Source: Cololabis saira
Lineage: Eukaryota > Chordata > Actinopteri > Beloniformes > Belonidae
DNA length: 64,000 nt
Direction: 5' to 3'
Assembly: GCF_033807715.1 (NCBI RefSeq)
Contig: NC_084590.1
Location: forward strand, 4,211,577 to 4,275,576
Below the pieces are notes generated by a model, which was not told where the DNA came from, searched no databases, and was given only the letters and a program-made list of their open reading frames with translations. Each line of letters begins with the position of its first letter. The first letter of the stretch is position 1. Positions 43,840 to 56,452 of this stretch are shown piece by piece. The position numbers and the translations under genes are program-made.

Positions 43840-45237
43840 TAAATCTCTACTGCGATCCATTTTTATTTTTTTTATTTTTCTTGCAAACAGAAAAAAGAAC
43901 AAAATAGGGGTGTTTTCATTAAGATCAAGAGAAAAAAAAAACGTTTATGTCAAGACAAATGGGTAAATGAAATACATCTCAAACAAAAGCAGGGCGTCTC
44001 AGGGAAATATAACTTTTCCAATATTCCCAGATTGTTTCAAATTTGGATTGTTGCAGCTTCATAGAGAACGTTATCCTCTCCATTACAAAGATATCGTAAA
44101 TGATGTCGTACCAATCATCTAGTGAAGGAGAATCTGGCTTAAGCCACTTCTTGGTAACAGCTTTTGGCGCAGCTACACTTAGCAAACCAAACAGGTATGT
44201 TGATTCCACAACCAGAGATACAGAGTGTGCAAAGCCAAAAAGAAGTTCGTCCCAGTTAAAAGCAAAATCGGACCCAAAAATCATCACTAACTCTGAATGG
44301 ATTTTATACCAGAAAGCATTTACTTTTGGGCAGGCCCAAGTTTCTGGTTTCAACCCTGCAGGTCACTTGGACCCGTTCTGTTTTAGACTGATGTCCAAGT
44401 CGTACCCCAACTCTCCACCTGTATCAACTGGGGTGTTGGGAAAAAATTGTCATTATTTCATAAAACTAGATTTGTTTTTTCTAAATAGGATAGATTAATC
44501 TAACCCTATAACCCTATAACCCATATTTTTTTTTCACATACAGGCAAACTGTCTTTACCCCTCTCAGAAATAATAGAGGTTGATATTCACCTTATTTCCC
44601 CAGCCCTGGATATCACCACAGCCAGAATGAGACTTTTGACACAGGTCTAGGACAAAGGGAAACGGGGTCGTGTGGTGAGACGGTTAATGTGAATCTTAAT
44701 AGCGGCGACAATGTCATTATCTCCAAATCCGCTGAGCCCTCTCAACTGGGGGGGGTCGCCTTGTCGACGGCCACTTTCCATCCCGCGCGTGTCTGGCAGT
44801 GAGACCAGGGGCATGACTGCCAATCCCATCCAGAGGATTTGCGTCCAGCCTCCGCCAAATTCGGAATGCGCATGCAGGCTCATAAAGGTGTTGAGAATTG
44901 AGGAATTTGTCTGGGGGAAGAGTCCAAAGTCAATGAGCTGGTTCTGTCTTTCAGCCGGAGACGTTACGTGAAGGGGGTGAGGTCCTTTACGCTGCACCTG
45001 AACGCTCCCCCTGCAGCCAACCCCACCAACACAAGCCAGCCTGCCTTTAAATGAGATGAACATTGTCAGATTTACACACTGCCACGGTTTCCTCCAACCC
45101 TTGATAATCCCTTCCCAGAAATAAATTGTCCCATTAAAATGAAATGTTGCCCATATAGGTTTAATAAATTGAAAACGCTTGTTTGAATCCTCTGTAATTT
45201 GGATGGAATCCCATGCATGTAGCAAAGACTGCAGCAA
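43840..45237 (-). pseudogene. L1-like LINE ORF2 C-terminal relic
   Basis: A minus-strand frame at 44353-43979 reads 'TWACPKVNAFWYKIHSEL', 'LLSVAAPKAVTKKWLKP', 'LDDWYDIIYDIF' and 'MERITFSMKLQQSKFETIWE', matching the carboxyl end of L1/Tx1-type ORF2 (W.CP....FW, ...ME...). The A/T-rich stretch at 43780-43960 would be its 3' end. Upstream on the same strand, 45237-45040 ('LLHAWDSIQI', 'IWATFHFNGTIYFWEGIIKG') could belong to it. The 44650-45030 interval between them is open but unrecognised. Confidence 0.6.
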
Positions 45238-45239
45238 AA

Positions 45240-47150
45240 TAAGATTATTTGCTGTGTATTATAATGTATGCGGCAGCTGTTATGCGACCAAACAGTGTCA
45301 GTGAACCCCCTGATGAAATGTGTGCTTATTTATATGCAGTTATTCAGGTATGTAGTAAATTCCAATTACTTCTTAAGATTTCTATTTAGCATGAGGGGAA
45401 AATATTGCAGGGGAGTCCTGTGTTTTGAGCAGCATTGTAAATCTTGTTAACTCTTTGCTGCATATAGCACGAAACCTGTATTTGTGTCAGGAAGTGAACA
45501 GTATAGAATATTTTAAAAACAAGCTAATAGTCCTGGATGAGGCCAAATTATACCGATGGCAAGATTTCATTGACAGTTCTTTGACGATTTGTTTTGTAAA
45601 GACCTGCATGTAATTTGTATCATCACTCAAGATTTTCAAGTGTGTTTATCTACATTCATAATGACAACGTAAAATTATCACAATAGCAAATAAACGGCTT
45701 TGAAGCACAATTGAGACACTAAAGGGATGCTAGAACTGTCCATTAAAGCCAAGAGTTCTGAATATTTTGAGTTTAAACCCGTTGTAAAGCACTGCAAACC
45801 CTGTTCTTTTACAGATGCCACGATGCGAGCTGAACTTGTAGTCCATCACACACGGCTAACGGCAATTTAATTTACCTTTGATGAGGGAAGTAAAGTTGCA
45901 ATATAGAAATAAACACATTCTTATTTGTTTATCTAATCATATTATAATCCTTCAGCAAAATAATTTTCTTATTTTAATAGTATCAGCATTTCCTGATACT
46001 TTACTAGATGGTTGTAGTACAGAAAGAATTAGTGTTCTTGACCTTAATAAAAGTAAAAAATAATGTCATGAATTAAAGTCTGCTTAAAACCCCCAGATGG
46101 TCATGAATTTATAAATATATAAAAAGGCTCATTCCACCTGACACAGGTCTTGCTCTGACTAAAGTGTTTTTAGTGTGTACGGTGCTGTGGAACATTTTTC
46201 TCACTTGTGATGACAACAGTTTGATTCTGGTGTTGTCACTCCTACAGAACAATGCAAAGAAAATTGTAATGATTTATTATTAATCTGAACATCTGGCTAC
46301 TGCAAAATGAATGTCCCACCTTGGTAACGGTGGAGTTAATCACAAGCTGACCCTCGTCAAAACTTGAGTCTGCACATTTTGGAATCAGTGGGAGTTCTGC
46401 ACAAATGTGTCATATTAGCCATTTCGTTTGTGATTTTGTTATTAATAAACGTCTGTTCCAACCTTGAGGTTTATATGTGGAGTGGATTATACATTTTAGA
46501 AACATACAATAAAAATGTATTTAAAAAATTCTACGCTCTATATATTTGCCAATAAAATGTGAAAGTGTCCAATTGATTTTCAAAGTAAAATGTGCTCTCA
46601 ATGAATTTGGCTGGGTACCATAGCATGTACAGTATGTATTGTTCTAGTTTTAGCCATTAACCATTCCTCCTCAGCTCTGACAGAATGCATTAAATGTCAG
46701 TTTAAAATCAGATGTAGTTCAGCAGAAATATGGGTGGTACTGGTGGGTTTCCGGTGGTATTTTTAAGCCAATCATATTCTATTTGGCTCAAAAGTAATAT
46801 ACAGAAACAGCAAGATGAAGAACTGTACCACCTCAAGTGTATCTTTCTATACTTCAAATCTCACCTGCACCTAATTTTGCTTTGCAAATGGAGCTGTGAT
46901 GACGGGGACTGTGTAGAGTTTGGGACCAGCACTGGATTATTGGCCGGCAGGGCCGGACTTTAGCTCTCATCTGTACGTCCTTCCTGGAATTAGAAGCTGT
47001 CAGGGCTGGATACCTGGATGAAGTTCTGGAAAAGGAGAATAAGTGCAAAGGTTTACTTACAAAGGTCTATGAATGCATTATCTGAAGCTGATCATAAACA
47101 GAGTTGGCTGTATCAGTGAAGACTGCAACAAAAATAATAATAATAATTCA
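45240..47150. other. Intergenic stretch, no gene recognised
   Basis: AT-rich unique DNA. Short frames show no domain. Nothing else identified. Confidence 0.5.
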
Positions 47151-47154
47151 AATT

Positions 47155-47395
47155 AGTTTGATTCACCGTGCGAATCGGCACAGATTACTTTTGTAATACT
47201 GTATTTGACCCGGTCTTTGTATGTTTTGACCATATAGAAATGCAATTCTCGTCAGTTTTGTGAAATAAGACCTGGAAACAGGCACTGTGACATAGAATTG
47301 TCCAATTGGTTTAATTCACCGTAGGAATTGTTACAGATTACTTTTGTAATACTGTATTTGACCCAGTCTTTGTACGTTTTGACCCTATAGAAACA
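47155..47395 (+). repeat. Diverged tandem duplication, period ~150
   Basis: The phrase 'acagattacttttgtaatac' followed by 'tgtatttgaccc(g/a)gtctttgta' and 'ttttgacc' occurs near 47180 and again near 47332, each after 'ttgattcaccg' / 'ttaattcaccg'. The two units differ by scattered substitutions. Confidence 0.75.
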
Positions 47396-47499
47396 TAATT
47401 CTTACCATTGTAAGAATGAGATGTACCTGCTGTACTCTACTGCCCTTACTTTTTAACAATGTGCTTCTTATTATTTTACCTCTTTTCTTATCATTTTAT

Positions 47500-47625
47500 T
47501 TCATTTTATTTGTTATTTACTGTTTAATTGTGTCTTGCCACTTTTAATGTTGATGTAAAGCATTTTGAATGACCTTGTGTTGAATTGTGCTGTACAAATA
47601 AACTTGCCTTGCCCTTGCTTTGCCT
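47500..47625 (+). mobile_element. LINE 3' tail fragment, (TTGCC)n ended
   Basis: 'atgtaaagcattttgaatga', 'ccttgtgttgaattgtgctg' and 'aaataaacttgccttgccc' are a LINE 3' end related to 24555-24645. It is the last clear retroelement before the lhx1 regulatory domain. Confidence 0.65.
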
Positions 47626-49264
47626 AATAATAATGAATATTATCATTAAAAAACAGAAATGATCGGCACAACTCAAGACTGAGACGTGTCGTGGCTAATT
47701 CATGTTTAAGCCCAGGCTTGTATAGTGCCAACTGCGACGAGACAAGATGCTTGTAACGCCCCTGGTGCTGAGCTACCCCGTGCTGGGGCCCCCAGGGGCC
47801 CTAAATCTCCCCCCACCCCCCTGCCCCCCCTATCCCCCCCGACGGCCGCATGCCTTGGCGAGCAGCGCTTTGCCTATGCATTAGCCATCCATTCCCAGCA
47901 GCTGACACCTCTCTAACATAAAACCGTAAGGCAGAGGTAAAATATATCTCTCTTGGCGAAAATAAAGCTTTGTCGGCCCGCTGATCTATTGGATATAAAA
48001 ATAAAGCCGCGGCTTTGATGCGGGCTTTACCTTATGTGCGTCTTTTCCTTTTTTGCGCAACACAAAAGATCCAATGAAGATGGATGTGCGAGGGAACGAC
48101 GCACCGTCCGGCACCGCAGCATCACTCATCAGTCCATCTCTTCCTCCTCTCCTTCCTCTCCTTCACTCCTTCACACTAGGATTGTCTTTTCTTTTCATTT
48201 AGACGTCGGAGGCGTTTGTTATTGATCAGTAAATGCCGATAATTATGAGGGGATTTCCAGCTTAATTGACTTTGGAAAAGTTTGACGCCTCCTTAAAGGA
48301 TACAAAGCTGCTTCTTGATTCCTCTTTGATTTTGAATGCGTTGTTTTTTTTTTTGTTTTTTTTTGTTTTGTTGGTTTTTTTTTTTTTCCTGAGGATAGGG
48401 GCAGTTCTTCCGTATGAGAATCAGTATTTGTGTTGCAGCTCAATTGAGAGAGAAGGGCTGGGAAAAGAACCCTAGCATGGTTTCTCCTCGAGTTTGTATT
48501 TGTAAGACTTATTGTTCAGGCCTGTAGTTGTTTTTAAAAGGATTTTTCGACTTCAAACAGTCCATTTGGAGAGAAAAGTAATGATAATAAAAAGCTAATC
48601 CAGGGCCGTTTGGGCATATGTAAGCGAAATCAATAATTAATAGAAGAGTTTTTCTTATTTCCTTGAACGTTCCTAAAAGACCACGAAAAGGTTTTTATTA
48701 GGACAACAATTACTTACGATTACAGTTATAAATAAAACAATCGACAACGTCTGTAGGTAAGAACTTTGGGGGAAATTCACCTGCAGCAGTTCACAAGAAG
48801 AGTGATGGAGTCCTGATCAGAACCCCCCCAACCCCCGACCCCCATCCCCCCCAAATACAACAATCAAAGTGCAACATTTAGCACCATAAAATCACGAAAC
48901 AAAAGCCACTATAATCCACGACAGAAATGACCTATTTTTCATTCACCTCACGTTGATTTATAAATGAAAAGGAGAATAAAGTGAGAGTTGTGTAACTGGC
49001 ACCTGCGACTCCAGCAAACACGCCTTTTCTTCTGAAAACCAGGTTTGTTTCAGTGTAAACCGTTTAGACACCTAAATCATATATCCCTGTAAGAATGAAT
49101 TCATTTAAAACGTTTGTTCGCAATAACAAATACATCCTTACAAAGGCGTTTCCTCCTTCGTCTGTTTTCCTTTAAGTCCAAAATTCGACTCTCAGGTCAT
49201 GCACTTTTGAGTTCTATTTTCACTACATTGAGTCTTCATTATATCATCATTTAAAAACAGAGAA

Positions 49265-49279
49265 GGGGGGGGGGGGGGG
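49265..49279 (+). repeat. Poly(G) tract
   Basis: Fifteen consecutive G on the + strand, a potential quadruplex or replication-slippage site. Confidence 0.9.
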
Positions 49280-49692
49280 TGATATCAGTAATGGGCCGCT
49301 GTCCTCTGCTGTATATTTTAAGGCAGGTATCAGCAGCGAGCAGAGCTCCGGCTCTCCACGCTTGCGGGCTTCTTCTCTTTTTTTTTTTTTTTCCTTATTC
49401 CCGTTGTTAGAAATAGGCTGCGGCAGCTGCAGCGGCGGCAGCAGATATCTGCAGCTCTGCAGCCATGCAGCCCGTCCCCCGAGCTTTGGCCAGCGGGCGA
49501 TAATATCTCAGAGGGAGTGGTTATCGCCGCACATTATATTATAATCATTAGCGATCCCAGCCCTTTCACCCCTGCTGCAGAATAATCGCACAGTACCATT
49601 AATCTAAACTGGGGGGAACCGCGTCGGAGGCTGTTTCCCAAGATCAACTCTCACCGAGGCGATGGGAGCGCTGCAAATGTGAAAAATGTGCG

Positions 49693-49693
<1 letters not shown>

Positions 49694-49775
<82 letters not shown>
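49694..49775 (+). repeat. (TTTC)n microsatellite
   Basis: About 20 TTTC units, strict polypyrimidine. Confidence 0.95.
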
Positions 49776-50439
49776 CCCAATATTACTTTAGTTCGTTTTG
49801 AATCGCAATAAAGGATAAAAGAAGCATATCACCTTATTGGCACGTGTTGTAAACAAGAAGTGACACAGAGTTTATTAGAATTTGAGTTAATTTTCTGTTT
49901 TTCAACGGGTTTTTACTGTTTTAAAGCGCGTGAAACAATTCCAACTCGAAAAAGAATCATTTTATGCGCGTGTTTTTTTAATTTTTCTTAAAGTCCCAAA
50001 ATAAGTGAAATCACGGTGGCTTCCTGATGTGGAAGTTAATTTCAAATTCCCATAAATAATTGAATATTGCTGAAAGGCCAATTCAAAATGTGTCCAGTGT
50101 CCGCTATTGTTATGACACTTATAATTTAGAGATGGAGCTGCGTTATGCTGAAAGGAATTAAAGAATATTACAGGAGCAGTAATAATAATAATACTACTAG
50201 CGCGTTCGTTGGCCTGTAGTCTTTTTTACTTTCCCCGGATGGAATTCGCCCCCTAGAGGAGCGAGCGGGACTCGGTGGTTGGCCTTGTTTTGTGAGTGAC
50301 CTCGGAGTCCCGCGATATTCCTCACCCCGAGGACTCAATCCTCCCGTTCATATGATCTGTCTGTGAGTAAATGAAGAGCGGAGGACGGAGCAGCGACTGC
50401 AGCTCGAGGTCGGACCAAACATGGGAGTATGTGCGTGTG

Positions 50440-50540
50440 TGTGTGCATGCTTGTGTATGTGTGTGCATGTGTGTGTGTGCGTGCATGTGTGTGTGTGCGT
50501 GCGTGCATGTGTGTGTGTGTGTGTGTGTGTGTGCGTGCAG
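50440..50540 (+). repeat. Interrupted (GT)n / GTGC tract
   Basis: GT units mixed with GCATGT and GCGTGC. The Cys/Val frame across it is an artefact. Confidence 0.9.
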
Positions 50541-50720
50541 GGAGGGTGTAACCGACTGAGAAGGGACAGCTGTAGGGAGATGATCTATAAATCCCATCGG
50601 ATTTCTCTCAGCAGGCCGGCCCGAGTTGGGAAGTCTGCAAAATGTTTGCATAGAGTTGCTGCTGGTTCAATAATCCACGTCCAGTTCACGTCGGCATATG
50701 TTTGGCTGCCGGTGTACTGG

Positions 50721-50830
<110 letters not shown>

Positions 50831-52853
50831 TGGTGTTACACACTGCCGCAGTTATGCAGCGAAAAATGTCAATTCTGCTCCGATTTCCTAGTGAGTAACA
50901 TGAGGTGCGGCAGGAATGAAACGAGCAAAATAATAATTTTAAACAACATCTCATCCTAAACGTCAATATTCTCAGTTAACAATAACATTTGCTTCCAATC
51001 AGCGCCCTATAACGCTTTATTCTATTCTTTATTGTAACGCGTGAGAGGGCGCTGAAGCATCTGATCTTATGCAACTTTTAATTACATGCTTGTATTTTGA
51101 TGCTGGTTTTCATTACTATAAAAAAAAAACTATCCACTAAATAAGCCTATGGATACTCATATAACACCTTTAACTTCTTTTAGCCACAGCTGAAACGTTG
51201 ACGGTTTTGTTTTAGATTTCTACAGATACGAAACATTATGAGCCAGCTTGACGGAATTTGAATAGATTTTATTCAAAAAAGAAGTAATATTCATGAGTCA
51301 GAATGGCCAATGCGTATTATGAATTATGAATCACGAATGTCAACGCTTGTTTCAGTTTATTCTTTAAAAAAAAAGAAAATAAATACATGTAACGTTTAGA
51401 CCAGCAGAGCTGAGCACTTGCGGCCGAGATATTGCATCTGTAGATCTCACAGCAACACCAAAAAACCTCCAATTTCCAGCACGTTTCCCCTGGAAACCCT
51501 TTCATCACCTGTTCGTTTCAGGATTGAGCCTTTTATTCCAAAATGGTGCTCCTTCCTTCCCCCGAGTCGTGTCCCTCATGCATTGTTGTGGTGACATTGT
51601 GTCTCTAAACTGAGCCTGGAGAGCAGAGGAGAGACAAATAAACGTGTCATGATTAGAATTAATGATTGCATGCATCTTCACAGCCTCATTCATTATCTCA
51701 GATTAATTATCTCGCAGTGTACCAGTTCACTTGTCTGCACTTCATAAACCTCAAATCTCCCGGGCTACTTTTACAGCAGCGTGGCCCCGATACAAGAATA
51801 TCCTTGTTCTTAACCGGGCTATCGCGACCTGAAGGGTCCACAATGACGCACTGGGGGGGAACGATGTGAGAGATTATACACAAAAGATATTGGTGCTTTC
51901 AAAATATATCTGCTCCACGGAGGGAAAAGATAAATAAATACATTTTAAAAAGCACATTCCAGTTCAATTTTGGTTATTCCTTGTTCCATTCATTCATTCA
52001 TTCGCGAGGCCTGATGTTGTCACGTCTACAGTCTGAGATTCATATACAAAAAAAGGGGGGGTGGGGTGCTTTCTTAAACTTGAACCCAGAGGCTGGAGCA
52101 CAATTCTAATTTACAACTTCTGCCTGCATCAGAATGAAAATATGGTGCGAATAAAAATATATTGCTTGTAAAGGATTACAGTAGTAAGGTTAAAGCCATT
52201 TTTTGCATTTAATAGTGTCTTTGCCTGGAGGGGAGTTGAGATATTTTTAAGCCTATATTTTGAATTTTTTTTCTATTCGTGGATTAATCTGCCTCCCTGA
52301 GCAGGCTTTTTTCCCCCCTCTCTCTCTAGCTTATTCTAAATCAGCCACAGATTATCCCCACTGACACACTATCAAGGCATCTTCTGCACACGGAAATAAC
52401 AACAACTTTTCTTGTTTACATGCTGAGTTTAGTTTGTGTGATGGTGCAAGGCTGTTAAGGTTTCAGACTGCATGGCTTCTGGGGGCGGCAGTGATGGATT
52501 CCGTGGAAAGTAAATGCGAGAAAAGTATAAATAAAGTTACTTTTGTTGTCCAAAAGGACACGCTTATTTACGCAGTAACTGTTTTGTATAGCGTTGGGGG
52601 AACGTGGCTCGCTGTTGTGATGCAGTTCCGTGACCTTTCTCTCATCTGATGGAAAAAAGCATATCAAAAGATGCTCAGGTGTGGACGCAGGAGAAAACGC
52701 ATGCAGGAGAAAATGGAAGGAAACACGGGACCAGAGGAGAGGAGAAGGAAAAGCAGAAAAGAAGAGATACAGTGTTGAAGCCTTATCTGTGTTTTTCTTC
52801 AAGCCAGGAACACATGAGCACATGTGCTGGTGGAGGGCCGCTCCCCAGACGCC

Positions 52854-52916
52854 CGGGGGGTGAGGGATGGGTGAGGGTGAGGGATGGGTGAGGGATGGAT
52901 GGGGGTGAGGGATGGA
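52854..52916 (+). repeat. G-rich minisatellite (GGGTGAGGGAT)n
   Basis: About five degenerate copies of GGGTGAGGGAT/GGATGGGT. Regular GGG spacing makes a quadruplex plausible. Confidence 0.85.
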
Positions 52917-54077
52917 GGCGGGAGGTTTGCATGAGAAGCAGCACATGTGCAGAAAACCACGCTGGCGGGTTATTGAGTCACTTCTCTGCGTAAAAGTATA
53001 AAGAATGCAGCAAATTATCTTATTTTAAAGGAGGAAATAAATGTTTTTAAACAAAAACGACCAATACAAAATTTTTAATTGCTGTTAAATTTATTTAAAC
53101 CATTTTATCTTGATAAGCCAGGAGAGAAAGTTTTGAAGAAGAACTTAAGTTATGAATTTAATTAGACGAATTTGTTCAACCAGCAATACTTCATTGATTG
53201 CCTAAACAATCTATTTTCAATCAACAGCAAAAAAAAAAAAAGGGTTAAAATGATCCCATACTTCCGGCCTGTGAATCATTTCAGTGAAAGCCGTGAGTGA
53301 TCTCTTTGATGTGAGAGGACACTGCTGTCGGACTGGTGTTATTCGGCCGAGCTGGACTCGGAGTGGATTGGAAACATCTCAGATGAATAGTCCGAGGTGT
53401 CTGGGGCGCGTTCCCGACACACTCAGCTGTGCCAGCTGTCAACTTTCGAGCCTCCTCGTCTTTCACTTCCATCGCATCCAAGTGGAAACGAATGGGACTG
53501 GCGTTAACCGCTGGGGACGGATCCGCATCACATCTCCATAGTCCTCATCTCAATCATTTAACAGTACTGCTTCCCGTTGTGGAAACACTTTTTTTTTTCA
53601 ATTGCTAAGCACTCGATATTCTCATGGACAGATGGTTAATTCACGTATAAACCCTCCAGGAAGATGGGAAAAAAACAACACTCGGTTTGTGCGTCATTTA
53701 CCGAAGAAACGCAACTTATCTGGAATAAACAAGAAGCGCGCAATGTATTGTATTGTGCGCCTGCTCCAGCCTATTTATCCCGAACACGCCACTGTATCTG
53801 TATCTACCTGCTCAGATTCCTCCTGCTCAGAGTCCACCCTCATGTCCACAAGACAATTTGCTCAGCAGCTGAAAAAAAGTGATGCGTCTCTCCCTCCTGC
53901 GCTCCCGCACCCTCCGCCGCGGCTGCTTCTTCCTCCAAACACATTCACTAACATATGACAGTTTGCAGGGAAATTCTTGACAATTGGTGTCTTGAGTGTG
54001 TGGCATAAATAGCAGGCAGAGCACCTCGCTGGGTTATGATGGGGCAAGGCTCGGTGATTTCTCGCGTGGCGCGCCGC

Positions 54078-54135
54078 TGATTGGTCCGGCCGCGCCCTGA
54101 CGTCAGAAGGTTGGGAATAAGGCTGGCTTCGGAGC
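54078..54135 (+). promoter_or_regulatory. lhx1 proximal promoter
   Basis: An inverted CCAAT box (GATTGGT, 54079-54085) precedes a full palindromic CRE TGACGTCA at 54098-54105 and a TATA-like GGGAATAAGG at 54112-54121. The region is GC-rich (cggccgcgccc). Transcription probably starts at about 54130-54150, giving a 5' UTR near 870 bases. The start site is inferred and is not shown by the sequence. Confidence 0.5.
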
Positions 54136-54139
54136 TTTA

Positions 54140-55012
54140 GGAGCAAGACAGTGAACAGGAGAGAGCCGGCGCATCCCCAGCACACGCACGGTGCCGGAGA
54201 CCGAGGGGCATCCCAACCTCACACACCAACTCCAGGAGCCGCCAGCGCGCCCCATCCATCCATCCCCTACATCCAGGATCACCTGACAAGAGCCAGAGGG
54301 GGAAAATGCTCTTTTCTTAAATCTTTTGGTGTGTGTGATTTGGTTTCTCGCGGCTTTTTTTTTAAAACAAAAAAAAACAAAACATTTTCTCTTTTTTTTT
54401 TCTTTTTTGGCCAGTGGATACGGATTCGCTGCCATGTCAAAGCACACTGAATTATATATAAGCGACGAGCGTCTTGTTGCGTGACAGCTCTGATCTCAAA
54501 GCATTTTATTAGACGTCTCATCCACCAGTGACTGCCAAAAGGACGCTATTGTTTGACCGATGCCTCACTTCCAAGAGCGCAGGGACAAACAAAGTGGCTC
54601 CGCTCGTCTCTGCTGAGCCCGACGCTTCCAAACCTGCCACAATTCTGTCTCGGACCCATCAAAGGACTGGCTTTATTTTTTTTCCTCCCGCAACCTCTTT
54701 TGGCTTTAACACCCGTGAGGACGATCGCCATTCTTCCTTTTTTTCCCCCGTTGTATTTGTTTTATCATCTTTTTTTTTTTTTTTTTGACCGGACCGGATC
54801 CTTTTTACGCACGCATGCAGGGGAAAAAATCTGTGATCGACTGACTTCTTCTTCTTCTTTCTTCGCGCACATTAACTCGGGAGCTCCAAGCGAATCAGGA
54901 GGGGAGAGAAAAAGCAGATACTCGGTCAATGCTTTGGCCTGCACTGTTGATTTGATTTGTGCGTGCAGCGTGTGTGCAGCGTTTGTGGGGGGTTTGCAGC
55001 CCAGCCAAAGCC
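54140..55012 (+). other. lhx1 5' UTR with short upstream ORFs
   Basis: The leader is pyrimidine-rich with long T runs (54357-54363, 54390-54405, 54771-54786). Several short upstream ORFs precede the main start: 54434-54484 (16 codons, MSKHTELYISDE...), one opening at the ATG near 54562 (MPHFQERRD...), one near 54816 (MQGKKSVID) and one near 54929 (MLWPALLI). All terminate before 55013. They could dampen translation of lhx1. No intron was assumed in the leader. Confidence 0.5.
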
Positions 55013-55182
55013 ATGGTCCACTGCGCCGGCTGCGAGAGGCCTATCCTGGACCGATTCCTCCTCAACGTGCTGGACAGAGCCTGGCACGTCAAGTGCGTGC
55101 AGTGCTGCGAGTGCAAATGTAATTTGACAGAGAAATGTTTTTCTCGAGAGGGAAGACTATACTGCAAAAATGATTTTTTTAG
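55013..55182 (+). CDS. lhx1: lhx1 exon 1: LIM1
   Basis: Codes residues 1-56 and two bases of Arg57: '[20 protein letters not shown]' onward to 'CKNDFF'. All eight zinc ligands of LIM1 are present. The donor is AG|GTAAGC at 55183. Intron 1 of 1664 bases follows. Confidence 0.97.
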
Positions 55183-56378
55183 GTAAGCTTGGAAAAAAAA
55201 AAAGGTGCATGGCACAAAAAACTCATCACCCAGTGGTTTTGTTTTGTAATGTGACTTTAATCTTTTGGGAGGAAGCAGGATTTAGAAAGCAGTAAAGTAA
55301 ACAGGTAACTACAGATGAGCCAGTACAATTTGATAAAGTATAGTAGAATCAAAAGTAAGTACATGCAAACAATATCAACGTCTAGGTGGAAATAAATAGC
55401 TCGTTGAATTCATAAAAATGATTATAGTGCTCTGTAAATTTAGCGCAGAAAAATCTGTTTCTTTTTTCGTCCTTTATCTTTTATAGGTTTAACGTTATCA
55501 TTGACCAAAACAAGGTAATTCATAAAACCTAAATTTGTAGTTTGATTAGAATCAACCGATGTATAAGAGAGAATGAAGGATGAAAAAGTCCAAAAAAGCT
55601 GCGAACAGGACATCTGTTGAGGCTTATTTACGCCTCTCTCTGTTAATTATTTCCAACTATCCACTTTTCTTTGCCTCTAAATAAATAAACAAACGGAATT
55701 GTCCGTGCCTGCGGGTGCGAGAGAGGACTTGGAGCTAATAAGCTTTGATTAGCAGTGAGTAATTAAAAGCTTGTTAATTTGGATTCTTATGCAAAACAAC
55801 AAGAAAGGAGCAACATCAGCAAGTAAACGCGTGTGCTCTCACTCTGGGCACAGACAGGTGTGAAAAGCGGCCTGTTTGTCAGGAACATGAGGAAATCACA
55901 CTTGGGTGATTTTATTTTCTGGAAGCAGCGTGGTTTCGGCCGGGGGAGCTGCAGGATCAAACCCGAGCCCGGGCTGTGTTTGCCCAGCCCGGCTGAGCGC
56001 GACGTGATAAGTGGATTTGAATAGTAAACTTGCTGAATAGATCAAGTCCGCAGACAATACAAACCACAGACGACCCCGGTCAACAATAAGTGCACAGCGC
56101 TGAATACACATGTAAGGGTGAAATCTTTGATGGAGCTATAGTTTTATTACTAAAAATCTAAAACTGCTGCGCAACAGCAGAGCTGAAGCGCGTACGTTCA
56201 AGTTGTGTCGAAACAACTAAATGGCAAATATTGTGAGGATGGTAATGTAAAAACAATATAAACAAAATAGGTGACATAGATCCAGCTGTGGAGAGATAGA
56301 GAAGAAAGAAAAATATTGCACATTTACGCTTCTTTATCTCTTTAAAATTAAAAATAGAAAGTAGGTGCTCAAAATATT

Positions 56379-56452
<74 letters not shown>

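Noticed and set aside
44498..44522. CCCTATAACCCTATAACCC run as an interstitial telomere repeat
   Set aside because: The unit is 8 bases (ACCCTATA), only about three copies, and does not match TTAGGG.
52455..52946. 163-codon minus-strand frame upstream of lhx1
   Set aside because: Pro/Ser/His-rich and spans a G-rich minisatellite. No family resemblance.
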